Assembly: GCF_002282565.1 (NCBI RefSeq)
Contig: NZ_NCJT01000022.1
Location: forward strand, 1-44,754
DNA: 44,754 nt
Source of the DNA: Hyphomonas sp. 34-62-18
GTDB lineage: Bacteria; Pseudomonadota; Alphaproteobacteria; Caulobacterales; Hyphomonadaceae
Direction: 5' to 3'
Every line of letters begins with the position of its first letter. Positions within the stretch are counted from its first letter, which is position 1. A model generated the notes under the pieces. That model did no database searches, had not been told where the DNA came from, and saw only the letters and a program-made list of their open reading frames with translations. Shown here one piece after another: positions 1-9,086 of the stretch. The position numbers and the translations under genes are program-made.

Positions 1-786
1 GGCGATGTGGACGCGTTGCGGGCCATAGCGCCGGAGAAACTGGTGGAGGCTCTTGATACGGAGGATCCTGTCAACACCGAGTTTTCGGTGTATTTCGGCC
101 CCGTCCTCGATGAGCGGCTGCTGACCCGGCATCCCTTCTGGCCGGACGCACCGGCGCAATCGGCCGACATTCCCATGATCCTCGGCAACACGCATGACGA
201 GACGCGAAACCTGATCGGGCGAAGCCAGCCGGACTATTTCGATCTCAGCTGGCAAGACCTGCCTGCGGCGCTGACGCATCATATGCGCTGTGACATCGAT
301 GCCGATGAGGTCGTGCGGGTGTATCGCGCGCTATATCCTGAGCGTTCGCCTGCGGACATTTTCTTTGCGGCGGCGACGGCGGCCCGGTCCTGGCGCGGGC
401 AGGTGGAGGAGGCCGATGCGCGGGCGCGTCAAGGCAGCCCCACATGGGTTTACCGGTTTGATCTGCCCTGGACGGCGGATGGCGGCCGATGGGGCGCGCC
501 ACATGCCGTGGATATCGGCTATTCGTTTCTCAACCTTGATCGCGCCGGCGCCATGGCAGGGCAAGCGCCTGTAGCGCAGGACGTTTCAAGGAAACTCGCC
601 GGCGCGTTCGTCTCGCTGGCCCGGCATGGCAATCCCAATCATTCGGGACTGGCCGATTGGCCGGTTTATACGCTGCCTGCGCGTGAGACGATGATCTTTG
701 GCGATCGTGTGCGTGTTGAGGAAGATCCTCGCGGGCAGGAGCGCGCGCTGTTTGCCAAGGTGCCCTTCATTCAGTGGGGCACCTGA
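1..786 (+). CDS. Type-B carboxylesterase, C-terminal part (5' end outside window)
   Basis: The reading frame is open from the first base, so this is the 3' part of a longer gene; about 262 residues are visible. Two landmarks of the carboxylesterase type B (alpha/beta hydrolase) family are seen: the acidic triad residue in GNTHDETR and the catalytic histidine in GAPHAVDIGYSF. The nucleophile elbow and any signal peptide would lie upstream. The fragment also has the usual late motif ending in GNPN. The family hydrolyses carboxylic esters. Beside a pectate lyase locus, removal of acetyl, methyl or feruloyl groups from pectic material is plausible, but that is inference from context. It is convergent with the TonB receptor gene and the two share a terminator hairpin. 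Confidence 0.85.
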   Translation, partial: GDVDALRAIAPEKLVEALDTEDPVNTEFSVYFGPVLDERLLTRHPFWPDAPAQSADIPMILGNTHDETRNLIGRSQPDYFDLSWQDLPAALTHHMRCDIDADEVVRVYRALYPERSPADIFFAAATAARSWRGQVEEADARARQGSPTWVYRFDLPWTADGGRWGAPHAVDIGYSFLNLDRAGAMAGQAPVAQDVSRKLAGAFVSLARHGNPNHSGLADWPVYTLPARETMIFGDRVRVEEDPRGQERALFAKVPFIQWGT

Positions 787-835
787 CCGGGCCCACCCGG
801 CCTTCGCGCGCCACACCGCTTATCTTCCGCAAATG

Positions 836-876
836 AAAACGCCGGCAGCTGTGACAGCTGCCGGCGCTTCTTTTCA
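836..876. terminator. Bidirectional rho-independent terminator
   Basis: A perfect 11-bp stem with a 3-nt loop lies at 841-865 (GCCGGCAGCTG / CAGCTGCCGGC). It is followed by a T-rich run on the plus strand and preceded by an A-rich run, so it can serve both strands. It sits between the convergent esterase and TonB receptor genes. Confidence 0.85.
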
Positions 877-931
877 GGCCGGGATGATGTGACGAAAGGG
901 AGGAAACATCACATCATCCCTCACCTGCCGT

Positions 932-3700
932 TCAGTAGCGGTAGCGGAAACCAAGCAGGTATTCCGTGCCCGTATGATGATAGACGTTAACAAGGTCGCC
1001 GGCATCGAAGACCTGTTTCTCGAACTCGTCCGTCAGGTTGATGGCCTCAAACGTGATATCGAAATTGTCGTTCAGCTTGTACGACGACGAGAAATCGATG
1101 TTTGTGGTTGAGCCGTAGCCCTGCTCGTCACGCCCCGAAGCATTGGGCGCAACGGTTTGATACGCATCCCTGTAAGCTGCCGAGATACGTGCCGAGAGGC
1201 GGTCTTTCTCGTAATACAGGGTGGCGTTGTAGGCGTTGGGTGAGAAGCCCCGGATTTCGTCGGAGTCCACATAGGTGTAGTTGCCCTGGAAGCCAAAGCC
1301 GTCAAAGGGTGCCGGCAGGAAGCTGAAGGGCTGCTGATAGGTCAGCTCGAAGCCCTTGACGCTGGCCGAGCCGCCATTCTCCACTGCGCGGATTTCCACG
1401 AGGGGATCCTGACCGGCGTCGAGCAGGTTGCGCAGCGGGCTTGACGCCGGCGGCAGGCTAAGCGGCAGTCCCGATTGGCTGTAGGGCACTTCAAGCGTTG
1501 AAGCCCGCGTGAAGAAGCTGTCCACATCCTTGTAGAACAAGCTCAGTGCAATGAGGGATTCTTCCTGGAAGTACCACTCGAAGGAGGCATCATAGGTTGT
1601 CGCGCGGAACGGATCGAGGGCAGGGTTGCCTGAATTGTACCGGAACGATGGGCCGTTGAAGCTGTCCAGCGCGCCGCCGGGTGTCAGGTTGCCCAGCGAT
1701 GGGCGTGCCATCACCTTGGCGGCCGCCAGACGAATGAAGAAATCGTCGCGCATTTCAAACGTGACGTTTGCCGAAGGCAGCGTGTCTTCATAGCTGCGCT
1801 CGACGGTCACGCTTGTGCCGCTGACCTGGCCGGTCGATGTGGTGGTGGTTTCAACATACCGTACACCCACATTACCGCGAACCGGGATCGTTCCAAGCTG
1901 GGTGTTGAAATCCAGCTGAAGGAAGCCGCCCAGGTCTTCTTCCTCGACACTGCGGTTGTTACCGGCCTGCAGAACACCCGGAATGCCATAGGCATCAATC
2001 AGGGCGGCAGCTGCCTGAACGTCGGCTGTCAGCCAACGTGTATCAATGCCGGAGGGGGCGCCAAGCCCGCTGCCGAACCCGCTGACATATTTCAGCATGT
2101 CTGCCGTGATCGGAAGACCTGTTGCGCCCGTCGGACAGGTTACATTGGGAAGCCCGCAGACGAGCGACCCGAAGGTCGATTCGCGGCGGTATTCCGTGGT
2201 GCGGAATTCGAACTGTTTGAGGCTGGCCCCGCCGCTGACCGTCAGCGCATCGTTCAGGTCATAGGCCAGCGAGCCGGCGATGGTTTCAAATGTGTTGTCC
2301 ACATATTGCGGCCGGTCGCGGAACTCGGTGAACGCAAACTGCGACGGGTCGGTGACGTCCAGCGAGCCATAGTCAATGACGGGCGTGTTGCCATTCCCGC
2401 GGAAGTCATAGCTGAAGCCGGTGACCGGGCCGATTGCGTCCAAAAGGATTGTGGTTTGCACCGGATTGTCGAACTCGGACACAACGCTTCCGGCGAGAAT
2501 GTTGCCGCGCAGACGGTCTGTGAACTCGTGATCCACATTGATCGTATACTGGGTAAGCTTTGTCTGCAGCTCATCGAACCGGTTTTCAGACCGGATCGGG
2601 TGTGTCCCGTTCGGCAGCGGGCTGACATTGAAGAGTCCGTATTCAATGGTATTGTTGTCCGGATTGATCGAATAGTCGATCACATCAAATCGGTTTTCCT
2701 GGCTCCGCATGAAGGTTTCCAGGTAGGATTCTTCCCGGCTGCCATCAAAGTCAGAGTGCAGAACATCCAGAGATACGGTGGTGACATCGGTCGGGCGGAA
2801 CTGAACCGAGCCGGTGATGCCGAGACGTTCCTGTTCATGGGTCAGGCGGCCATAGCGCGGAATGCGCGGATAGTAGACGCCGGAATTGGTATCAATGAGG
2901 GAACATTCCGGCCCGGCGGGGCAGGCTGCGCCGCCAACGGAGGCGAAGTTACCATCCTGCCAGCGCACGGTCGAGAAACCTTCCTCGAGAATCGTGCGGT
3001 CCGAATAGGCCATCGACACGAGCGCGCCGAATGTGCCGCCTTCATTCTGCCAGGAGAGCAAGCCGGCATAGCGCGGGCTGGTTTCTTCCGACAGATCGTT
3101 GAAGCCCAGTTGAGCCGAGGCAGCGGCCGTGAGACCGGCATCATAGTCAAACGGACGTGCCGTCTGCAGATCAACGGTCGCGCCGAGGGAGCCTTCTTCA
3201 ATGGAAGCAGAGGTCGTCTTGGTGACCCGCAGTTCATTGAACAGATCCGAAGCAAAGGTGTTGAAATCGAAGCCACGGCCGCGATTGGACCCGCCCGAGG
3301 AATCCGATGCGCCGCTGGTGGCCAGCGCTTCCATTCCATTGATCCGGATACGGGTGAAGTCTGCCCCGAGACCCCGGACCGTGATCTGACGCCCTTCGCC
3401 GCCGACGCGGTCAATAGAGACACCGGGGATACGTTGCAGGGATTCTGCAAGGTTGAGGTCCGGAAAGTCTGCGATGTCTTCCGCAGCGATGATATCGACG
3501 ATGTTCGTCTCATTCCGTTTGACGGCAAGAGACTTCTGAAGACTGTCGCGGAAGCCTGTGACCACGACGGTCGCCTGCCGGCTTTCGCTCTCTTCGGCTT
3601 CCTGTTCCTGCGCAAGGGCAGGGGCGCCGCCAGCGATCAAGCTGACAGCCGCCGCCCCCATGAGCAGGCGGAAATTAAAACTGTTCTGTCTGAAACGCAT
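932..3700 (-). CDS. TonB-dependent outer-membrane receptor
   Basis: A receptor of about 922 residues for energised uptake across the outer membrane. I chose the ATG at 3700 because GGGGAGGAG lies just upstream; the frame extends 31 codons further but only through the operator region. From this start there is a signal peptide ending in ALAQ (about residues 1-30), then a plug domain with VVVTGF, a TonB-box-like region, LAESLQRIPGVSIDR and ITVRGLG. The rest is a long beta-barrel ending in the typical aromatic terminus (YRY). No N-terminal signalling (STN) domain is visible. The family (Caulobacter-type receptors for oligosaccharides) and the shared operators point to oligogalacturonide import. 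The substrate is inferred. Confidence 0.95.
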   Translation of the reverse strand: MRFRQNSFNFRLLMGAAAVSLIAGGAPALAQEQEAEESESRQATVVVTGFRDSLQKSLAVKRNETNIVDIIAAEDIADFPDLNLAESLQRIPGVSIDRVGGEGRQITVRGLGADFTRIRINGMEALATSGASDSSGGSNRGRGFDFNTFASDLFNELRVTKTTSASIEEGSLGATVDLQTARPFDYDAGLTAAASAQLGFNDLSEETSPRYAGLLSWQNEGGTFGALVSMAYSDRTILEEGFSTVRWQDGNFASVGGAACPAGPECSLIDTNSGVYYPRIPRYGRLTHEQERLGITGSVQFRPTDVTTVSLDVLHSDFDGSREESYLETFMRSQENRFDVIDYSINPDNNTIEYGLFNVSPLPNGTHPIRSENRFDELQTKLTQYTINVDHEFTDRLRGNILAGSVVSEFDNPVQTTILLDAIGPVTGFSYDFRGNGNTPVIDYGSLDVTDPSQFAFTEFRDRPQYVDNTFETIAGSLAYDLNDALTVSGGASLKQFEFRTTEYRRESTFGSLVCGLPNVTCPTGATGLPITADMLKYVSGFGSGLGAPSGIDTRWLTADVQAAAALIDAYGIPGVLQAGNNRSVEEEDLGGFLQLDFNTQLGTIPVRGNVGVRYVETTTTSTGQVSGTSVTVERSYEDTLPSANVTFEMRDDFFIRLAAAKVMARPSLGNLTPGGALDSFNGPSFRYNSGNPALDPFRATTYDASFEWYFQEESLIALSLFYKDVDSFFTRASTLEVPYSQSGLPLSLPPASSPLRNLLDAGQDPLVEIRAVENGGSASVKGFELTYQQPFSFLPAPFDGFGFQGNYTYVDSDEIRGFSPNAYNATLYYEKDRLSARISAAYRDAYQTVAPNASGRDEQGYGSTTNIDFSSSYKLNDNFDITFEAINLTDEFEKQVFDAGDLVNVYHHTGTEYLLGFRYRY

Positions 3701-3770
3701 GTCTGGTCTCCTCCCCAGGATATCGTCGTTTCGATTGGCCGTCTCCCTTCTTTGAGGGAGGTTCACGAAG

Positions 3771-3810
3771 TTGCCACCGGTATCATTATTCATTTTGCTA
3801 CCGGTAGCAA
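3771..3810. promoter_or_regulatory. Tandem LacI-type operators before the TonB receptor
   Basis: Two ACCGGT-centred sites lie 24 bp apart, centre to centre. The perfect 16-bp palindrome TTGCTACCGGTAGCAA is at 3795-3810, and TTGCCACCGGTATCA at 3771-3785. Both fit GNNACCGGTNNC. On the minus strand TTGCTA (3810-3805) can act as a -35, with an AT-rich -10 about 16-17 bp on (around 3788-3782). The palindrome would then cover the -35 and the second site would lie at or beyond the -10, a layout suited to repression. Confidence 0.75.
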
Positions 3811-3866
3811 TTTAAAAGTTTACCCTAGTTCCATGTTTCTGTTTCTCTGTTGGTGTTGCGGTGAAT

Positions 3867-4742
3867 TCAGCGCTCGCCCGGCGCGTCCGGTGCTTGTGCG
3901 GGAAGCGGCGATGCGGGCAGTAATCTAATATAGATTGTATCCATGCCGTCTGCTTCGACAGAGGCGGTCTGTCCCGGAAGGGCCGCATGAACGCCGGTGA
4001 CGGCGCCGGTCGATACATACATGCCCTTGCGAAGTGGCAAGCCTCTGGCGGCCGAGATTTCCAGCAGCTGACGGAGGGATTCGATTGGCCCTCCCGGAAT
4101 GGAGGAGGCGTCTGCGCGGCCCACTTCCTTGCCGTCGATCAGTGTCCGCATCTTCCAGCTGGCAGGGGAAGCGTCTCGCCAGCCGATGATTTCCTGGCCC
4201 AGAACGAGGCCGTTATTATTGCCGAAATCGGAGATGGTGACCAAGGGGCCGTGATCGTTAATCCCGGCAAAGCAGCTTGAGGCGATTTCTGCGCCGATAT
4301 GCACGGAACCGGCGATTTCAAAGGCTTCTTCGAGGGTCCATTTCAGCTTTCCAGCGGGCGCGTCGTGGCCTGTTGTGACGACTATTTCGCTTTCAACAGC
4401 GCCAAACCCGCCTTCATAAATGTAGCAGTCTACGGGCGCGCCGAAGGACTGCGATATCTGTGAGCGGAAGATGGGGCCTGCCAGGCGGTCTGTGCCATAG
4501 GTGGCGTCCCAGGGCGGATTGATCCGGCCGACTTTCCAGCCTGCCAGCACGTCAGGCCAGAGGCCAATGGCGCGGTTTTGAATCGCATAAGCCTCAGCGA
4601 GCGTTTCCGGCATGGTGCCGGGATATTCGGCCAATGACTGGGCGCGCAGGCGGGCGCGCACGAAGCCGTCAGCGCGGGCATCTGCCGCGGCCTGATTGCT
4701 TGCTTCGGTTGTATCTCCGTGCGCCATCCCTTTAACCTGCAT
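3867..4742 (-). CDS. 2-keto-4-pentenoate hydratase / fumarylacetoacetase-fold protein
   Basis: About 291 residues with the layout of the MhpD/HpcG hydratase branch of the fumarylacetoacetate hydrolase superfamily: an N-terminal helical part, GWKVG near residue 70, and a metal-site region around GAVESEIVV. Such enzymes hydrate or decarboxylate 2-keto acids with a divalent metal. It is divergent from the pectate lyase and shares a LacI-type operator with it, so it probably acts on a keto acid arising from uronate or aromatic side-group breakdown. The exact substrate cannot be read from the sequence. The first ATG (4742) is used; a second ATG at 4727 is possible, but its purine-rich AAAGGG directly abuts the codon. 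Confidence 0.8.
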   Translation of the reverse strand: MQVKGMAHGDTTEASNQAAADARADGFVRARLRAQSLAEYPGTMPETLAEAYAIQNRAIGLWPDVLAGWKVGRINPPWDATYGTDRLAGPIFRSQISQSFGAPVDCYIYEGGFGAVESEIVVTTGHDAPAGKLKWTLEEAFEIAGSVHIGAEIASSCFAGINDHGPLVTISDFGNNNGLVLGQEIIGWRDASPASWKMRTLIDGKEVGRADASSIPGGPIESLRQLLEISAARGLPLRKGMYVSTGAVTGVHAALPGQTASVEADGMDTIYIRLLPASPLPAQAPDAPGER

Positions 4743-4815
4743 TCTGTGCCGCCGGACGTTTTGCGCCTGCGGGTCTCTTTGTGGATGTTCCCGCCGCTGC
4801 TTGCTGGACAGTGTA

Positions 4816-4831
4816 GGAAACCGGTGTCATA
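4816..4831. promoter_or_regulatory. LacI-type operator between hydratase and pectate lyase genes
   Basis: Read on the minus strand, this is TATGACACCGGTTTCC, nearly identical to the sites at 7566-7581 and 10105-10120. It fits GNNACCGGTNNC at 4817-4828. A minus-strand TTGACA lies at 4856-4851, 19 bp from TATGAC, so the site may overlap the -10 of the hydratase promoter. Its 187-bp divergent spacer also precedes the pectate lyase gene. Confidence 0.7.
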
Positions 4832-4929
4832 CTTCTTGGAAAGTTCGTTCTGTCAACTGGTTTCTCAATCGGATTGAGGGACAATAGAAAGAAGGCGCCG
4901 GGTCAGAGCGCCGCCTGAAGGAGGATTTC

Positions 4930-6324
4930 ATGGTCTTTCATTTTCGCGTGCCGGCACGCCGCAGCGCTGCAGTTCTTGCGGTGGTTTTGGGGGGATGTGC
5001 GGGGCTCGTTGCCGGGCCGCCGGTCAGCGCCGCTCCGGCCGTTGAGGTGGCCTCCGCGGCTGCGCCAGAGCAGGCCTGGTTTTTTCCGGAGATCGACTGG
5101 TCGGCCTATACCGATGGCGGGCGCGGCGGGGAAATCGTCCGGGTAACCACACTTGCCAATGAGGGGCCCGGCAGTCTTCGCGAGGCCATTGCGATGCAGG
5201 GGCCGCGAATCATCGTGTTCGAAGTCGGCGGTGTCATTGATCTTGAAAAGCAAACGATCGCGATCACCAACCCGGACATTACCATTGCCGGGCAGACAGC
5301 GCCCTCGCCTGGAATCACGCTCATACGCGGCGGCCTGGATGTGAAAACACAGGATGTGATCATCCAGCACATCCGTATACGGCCCGGCGACAATGGCGAG
5401 GCTCGCGGTTCCGGCTTTGCCGAAGATTCCATCTCGACGCTCAGCGCGAAGAATCTGATCGTGGACCATTGTTCGCTGACCTGGGCGGTGGACGAAAATC
5501 TTTCCGCGTCCGGCCCCCGCTTCACGGGCGAAACACCCGATGAATGGCGCGCGGGCACGTCCCGCAACATTCTCTACAGCCATAACCTCATCGCCGAGGG
5601 GCTGGCAGACGCCACGCATCCGAAGTTTGAGCATTCAAAAGGTTCTCTGATCCATGACAATGTGAACGGCATCCTGATCTATGGAAATCTGTATGCGCAT
5701 AATTATGAGCGTAGCCCGCTGTTCAAAGGCGGCGTACACGGACAGATCGTGAATAACTTCATCTATGATCCCGGCCAGCGCGCGGTGCATTACAATTTGC
5801 AGGCGCTGGAATGGGGAAAGGTGCCGTTCGAAACCGGCAAGATGGACCTGATCGGCAATGTGATGCGTGCCGGCCAGTCGACCGTGGAGGGATTGCCGCT
5901 GGTGATGATTGGCGGGGACGGCGATCTTGCCCTGCACGCGCGTGACAATATTGCCGTCGATCGCTGGGGCAATCCGCTGCCGGAGCGTGGCCGCTATACA
6001 GCGGGGCCGGCGGAGTTCATTGATGCGCCGGAGGCGATGCCCCTGCCGGCAGGGCTGCCAGTGATGCCGGCCGTGGACGTTGAGCGGTTTGTTCTGGGCA
6101 ATGCGGGCGCGCGGCCCTGGGACCGGGACGGCCATGATGTGCGCATTTTTGCCAATGCCGCCGAGGGGCGGGGCGAGATCATTGACAGCCAAGCCGAGGT
6201 GGGCGGGTATCCCGTGGTGGAGCCCACTTACAAGGCGTTCGATCCGGCCCTCTGGGATCTCGACACCATGCTGCCGAAGACGCCTGACGCGCTGGATTCG
6301 AGCGCCCGTGGCCGGGGGACCTGA
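4930..6324 (+). CDS. Secreted pectate lyase, polysaccharide lyase family 1
   Basis: 464 residues; the ATG is preceded by an excellent AAGGAGGA. The hydrophobic N-terminus contains LGGC, so it may be a lipoprotein or be cleaved after VSA. The mature part is a parallel beta-helix of the PL1 type: GPGSLREAI, ITIAGQTAPSPGI, the calcium-site strand IVDHCSLTWAVDE, and the catalytic-arginine region ERSPLFKGG. PL1 enzymes cut polygalacturonate by calcium-dependent beta-elimination, releasing 4,5-unsaturated oligogalacturonides. This enzyme is the strongest evidence that the locus handles pectin. It is followed by the LacI regulator gene after an 80-bp gap. Confidence 0.93.
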   Translation: MVFHFRVPARRSAAVLAVVLGGCAGLVAGPPVSAAPAVEVASAAAPEQAWFFPEIDWSAYTDGGRGGEIVRVTTLANEGPGSLREAIAMQGPRIIVFEVGGVIDLEKQTIAITNPDITIAGQTAPSPGITLIRGGLDVKTQDVIIQHIRIRPGDNGEARGSGFAEDSISTLSAKNLIVDHCSLTWAVDENLSASGPRFTGETPDEWRAGTSRNILYSHNLIAEGLADATHPKFEHSKGSLIHDNVNGILIYGNLYAHNYERSPLFKGGVHGQIVNNFIYDPGQRAVHYNLQALEWGKVPFETGKMDLIGNVMRAGQSTVEGLPLVMIGGDGDLALHARDNIAVDRWGNPLPERGRYTAGPAEFIDAPEAMPLPAGLPVMPAVDVERFVLGNAGARPWDRDGHDVRIFANAAEGRGEIIDSQAEVGGYPVVEPTYKAFDPALWDLDTMLPKTPDALDSSARGRGT

Positions 6325-6404
6325 CGGGCGCGAGATGCCTGCCGCTTGCAAAATGTCCACCGGCGGGCAAAAGAGGACATTCCATCCTCCAACAAGGGTT
6401 TCCG

Positions 6405-7502
6405 GTGAGCGATAAATCAAAACCTGACCTCGATGCTGAAATTGCGGCTGCAGTTCAGGAGGCCGCCGAATTCAAGCAGCAGGGGCGGGCGACGATCAAC
6501 GACATCGCCCGCATCGCGAAGGTCTCCAAGAAGACCGTCTCGCGTGTCATCAACGACAGCCCGCTTGTGAAGCCGCGCACGCGGGAGGTGGTGAAGGCCA
6601 TCATTGCCGAGCTTGGCTACACGCCGGACCCGCAGGCCCGCGCGCTCGCGCTGCGCCGGTCGTTCCTGGTGGGGCTGGTCTATGACAATCCCAGCCCGCA
6701 ATATGTCGTGAACATGCAGCGGGGGATCCTCGACGCGCTTGAGGAAACAGATTTCCAGCTCGTCTTGCGCCCCGTCAGCCGGACGGATGCGCACTATCCG
6801 GGGCGGCTGCTGCAGTTCATCCAACATCACAAGCCCTTCGGCCTGATCCTGCCGCCTTCGGTTTCCGAAGATGAAGCGCTGGCGCAGATGTTCCGCGACA
6901 ATGACGTGGACTATGTGCGGATCGCGTCCGGAATGCTGGACGAGCCCTCCCGCATGATCCTCACCCATGACAGCGAGGGCGCCGCGCAGGCGGCCCGCCA
7001 TCTGTGCGCGCTGGGGCATACGGACATTGCCCACATCCACGGCCCGGAATCCTTCCGCTCCGCGCCCGAGCGCCGCAGCGGGTTTCAGCGCGGCCTGGCG
7101 GAAGCGGGCGTCACGCTCAATCCGGATCTGACCGTCGAGGCGGGCTACACCTTCGACTCGGGCCTTCAGGCGATGGAGCGGCTGCTTTATGGCAAGCGGC
7201 GCCCGACGGCCGTATTTGCCGGCAATGACGAGATGGCGACGGGGGCGTATGTTGCCGTGCGCAAGGCGGGTCTGCGCATTCCTGAAGACGTGTCGATTGT
7301 CGGCTTCGATGATACGCCAATTGCCGGCCGCCTCTGGCCGGCGCTGACAACCGTGCGCCTGCCGATCCGCGAGATGGGCAAGGCGGCGGCCCGCCTGCTG
7401 CTGAACCAGGCGGCGGGCATTGAGCCCAAGGAAGTGATCAGCTTTACGCCGGAGATCGTCGTGCGCGACTCAACGGCAGTGGCGCCGCGCAAGGCCGGCT
7501 GA
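6405..7502 (+). CDS. LacI-family transcriptional regulator of the pectin locus
   Basis: 365 residues, GTG start with AAGGG upstream. The helix-turn-helix is unusually far in (about residues 30-52: ATINDIARIAKVSKKTVSRV) behind a charged N-terminal extension of about 28 residues. The hinge helix and sugar-binding periplasmic-protein-like domain follow, including VFAGNDEMATG and IVGFDDTP. LacI proteins release their operator when a small sugar or acid binds. Its position between the lyase and the catabolic operon makes it the best candidate to read the ACCGGT operators, with a uronate intermediate as likely inducer (inference). A second LacI gene (about 18.5-19.6 kb) is the alternative. Confidence 0.9.
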   Translation: MSDKSKPDLDAEIAAAVQEAAEFKQQGRATINDIARIAKVSKKTVSRVINDSPLVKPRTREVVKAIIAELGYTPDPQARALALRRSFLVGLVYDNPSPQYVVNMQRGILDALEETDFQLVLRPVSRTDAHYPGRLLQFIQHHKPFGLILPPSVSEDEALAQMFRDNDVDYVRIASGMLDEPSRMILTHDSEGAAQAARHLCALGHTDIAHIHGPESFRSAPERRSGFQRGLAEAGVTLNPDLTVEAGYTFDSGLQAMERLLYGKRRPTAVFAGNDEMATGAYVAVRKAGLRIPEDVSIVGFDDTPIAGRLWPALTTVRLPIREMGKAAARLLLNQAAGIEPKEVISFTPEIVVRDSTAVAPRKAG

Positions 7503-7542
7503 CAGGCAGGCGGGAAAATCCGGATGCCGGGTTGATAACGGC

Positions 7543-7582
7543 TTGCAGCATGCGGCGGCTGGGGTTATGACACCGGTTACCA
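7543..7582 (+). promoter_or_regulatory. Promoter with LacI-type operator for the uronate operon
   Basis: TTGCAG (7543-7548), a 17-bp spacer and TATGAC (7566-7571) form a plausible sigma-70 promoter. The operator TGACACCGGTTACCA (7568-7582) overlaps the -10 and start region. The same 15 bases recur exactly at 10107-10121. The isomerase start codon is at 7610. Confidence 0.72.
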
Positions 7583-7609
7583 AACAGAATGCTGCGGAGG
7601 ATACTCGCC

Positions 7610-8251
7610 ATGAAAATCGCGCTCATCATCGAAAACAGCCAGGCCGCGAAAAGCAGCATTGTTCACGACGCGTTGACCGCTGTCGCCGAACCGCTCGGCA
7701 ACCAGGTGTTCCATTACGGCATGTATACGCCGGAGGACAAAGCGCATCTGACCTATCCGATGATCGGGATTCTTGCCGGTATCCTGATCAATTCCAAAGC
7801 CGCCGATTTCATTGTCACCGGCTGCGGCACGGGCATGGGCTCCAACCTCGCCTGCAATGCCATGCCGGGGATCTTCTGTGGTCTCATCATCGACCCGACC
7901 GACGCTTACCTGTTCGGCCAGATCAATGATGGCAACGCCATTTCCATGCCTTACGCGAAGGGCTTTGGATGGGCGGCTGAACTGAACCTGCAGGACTGCT
8001 ACCGCAAACTGTTCGAAGTCAAACGCGGCGAAGGCTATCCCAAGGAGCGCGCCGCCGTGATGGCGAAAAATCGCGGTATCCTCAGTGAGCTGAAGAAGGC
8101 CTCCTGCCACGACATGCTCACCGTGCTGAAGACGATTGATCAAGACCTTCTGAAGACGGCTATTTCCGGCGAGAAGTTCCAGGAATATTTCTTCGCAAAC
8201 TCGCAGGACGAGGCGATTTCCAGCTATGTGAAGAGCGTGCTCGCGTCCTGA
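7610..8251 (+). CDS. RpiB/LacAB-fold sugar isomerase, DhuI-like (5-keto-4-deoxyuronate isomerase)
   Basis: 213 residues; I start at the ATG preceded by GCGGAGG, not at an upstream in-frame start (7589). The sequence is RpiB-like: an N-terminal Rossmann-type strand, and GCGTGMGSNLACN (about residues 71-83) corresponding to the RpiB active-site loop. The length exceeds a typical RpiB (about 150) because of a C-terminal extension. From established knowledge, the streptococcal isomerase DhuI, which converts 4-deoxy-L-threo-5-hexosulose-uronate, is an RpiB-fold protein paired with an SDR reductase. Here too the next genes are a KduD-type SDR and a KDG kinase, so the same reaction, in place of the cupin-fold KduI, is the likely role. 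Confidence 0.8.
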   Translation: MKIALIIENSQAAKSSIVHDALTAVAEPLGNQVFHYGMYTPEDKAHLTYPMIGILAGILINSKAADFIVTGCGTGMGSNLACNAMPGIFCGLIIDPTDAYLFGQINDGNAISMPYAKGFGWAAELNLQDCYRKLFEVKRGEGYPKERAAVMAKNRGILSELKKASCHDMLTVLKTIDQDLLKTAISGEKFQEYFFANSQDEAISSYVKSVLAS

Positions 8252-8300
8252 TCGCGGGCTTCCGGCGCACACAAAAAAGAAACTCCAGGGGAGGCTTTCC

Positions 8301-9062
8301 GTGAACCTCAGCATGTTCAGTCTTGAAGGCAAGGCCGCGATCGTTACCGGCGCCAATACCGGCCTTGGGCAGGGCATTGCGGTGGCCCTGGCGGAGGCGG
8401 GCGCGAGCCTTTCCCTGGTCGGCCGGTCTTCACCGGATGAAACAGTCGAGCTGGTGCAGAAGGCCGGCGGCAAGGCGCATGTGATCATGGCAGACCTTGC
8501 CAGCCTCGATCCCGTGGAGCGGATTGTCGACGAGACAAAGGAAGCGCTCGGCGGCGTGGATATCCTCGTCAACAATGCCGGGATCATCAAGCGCAACGAT
8601 GCCATCGACTTCACCGTCGAGGACTGGGACAGCGTGATGAACGTCAACCTGCGCAGCCTCTTCTTCCTCAGCCAGAAGGCCGCCCGCGCGATGATCGATG
8701 CCGGCCGGGGTGGCAAGATCATCAACATCGCCTCCATGTTGTCGTTCCAAGGCGGCGTCCGCGTGCCATCCTACACCGCGTCCAAGAGCGGCGTGCTGGG
8801 CTTGACGCGCCTGATGGCAAATGAGTGGGCGAAGCATGGCATCAACGCAAACGCCATAGCGCCGGGCTATTTTGCCACCAACAACACAGATGCCCTGCGC
8901 GCAGACGAAAAGCGCAACACCGAAATCCTCGGGCGCATTCCGGCAGGCCGTTGGGGGCAGCCTTCCGATCTGGCCGGGGCAGCGGTGTTCCTTTCGTCCC
9001 GCGCTTCTGATTATGTGCACGGAACAGTTGTTGCCGTGGATGGCGGCTGGCTCGCACGCTGA
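8301..9062 (+). CDS. kduD: 2-keto-3-deoxygluconate oxidoreductase (SDR, KduD-like)
   Basis: 253 residues, GTG start with GGGGAGG 6 bases upstream. A classical short-chain dehydrogenase: cofactor motif TGANTGLG (residues 16-23), NNAG, catalytic Ser in INIASM and YTASK for Tyr/Lys. The C-terminus DYVHGTVVAVDGGWLAR is typical of KduD. KduD reduces the 2,5-diketo-3-deoxygluconate made by the isomerase to 2-keto-3-deoxygluconate with NAD(P)H in the cytoplasm. It lies 49 bp after the isomerase and 24 bp before the kinase, giving three successive steps in one transcript. SDR specificity is not certain from motifs alone, but the context is strong. Confidence 0.88.
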   Translation: MNLSMFSLEGKAAIVTGANTGLGQGIAVALAEAGASLSLVGRSSPDETVELVQKAGGKAHVIMADLASLDPVERIVDETKEALGGVDILVNNAGIIKRNDAIDFTVEDWDSVMNVNLRSLFFLSQKAARAMIDAGRGGKIINIASMLSFQGGVRVPSYTASKSGVLGLTRLMANEWAKHGINANAIAPGYFATNNTDALRADEKRNTEILGRIPAGRWGQPSDLAGAAVFLSSRASDYVHGTVVAVDGGWLAR

Positions 9063-9086
9063 GGCGGGCCGGGGAGGGAGAGAGGC

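Noticed and set aside
2306..3928. Long open frame on the plus strand across the TonB receptor (540 codons)
   Set aside because: It is antisense to a clear receptor gene; such long antisense frames are common in high-GC DNA and the translation has no recognisable domain.
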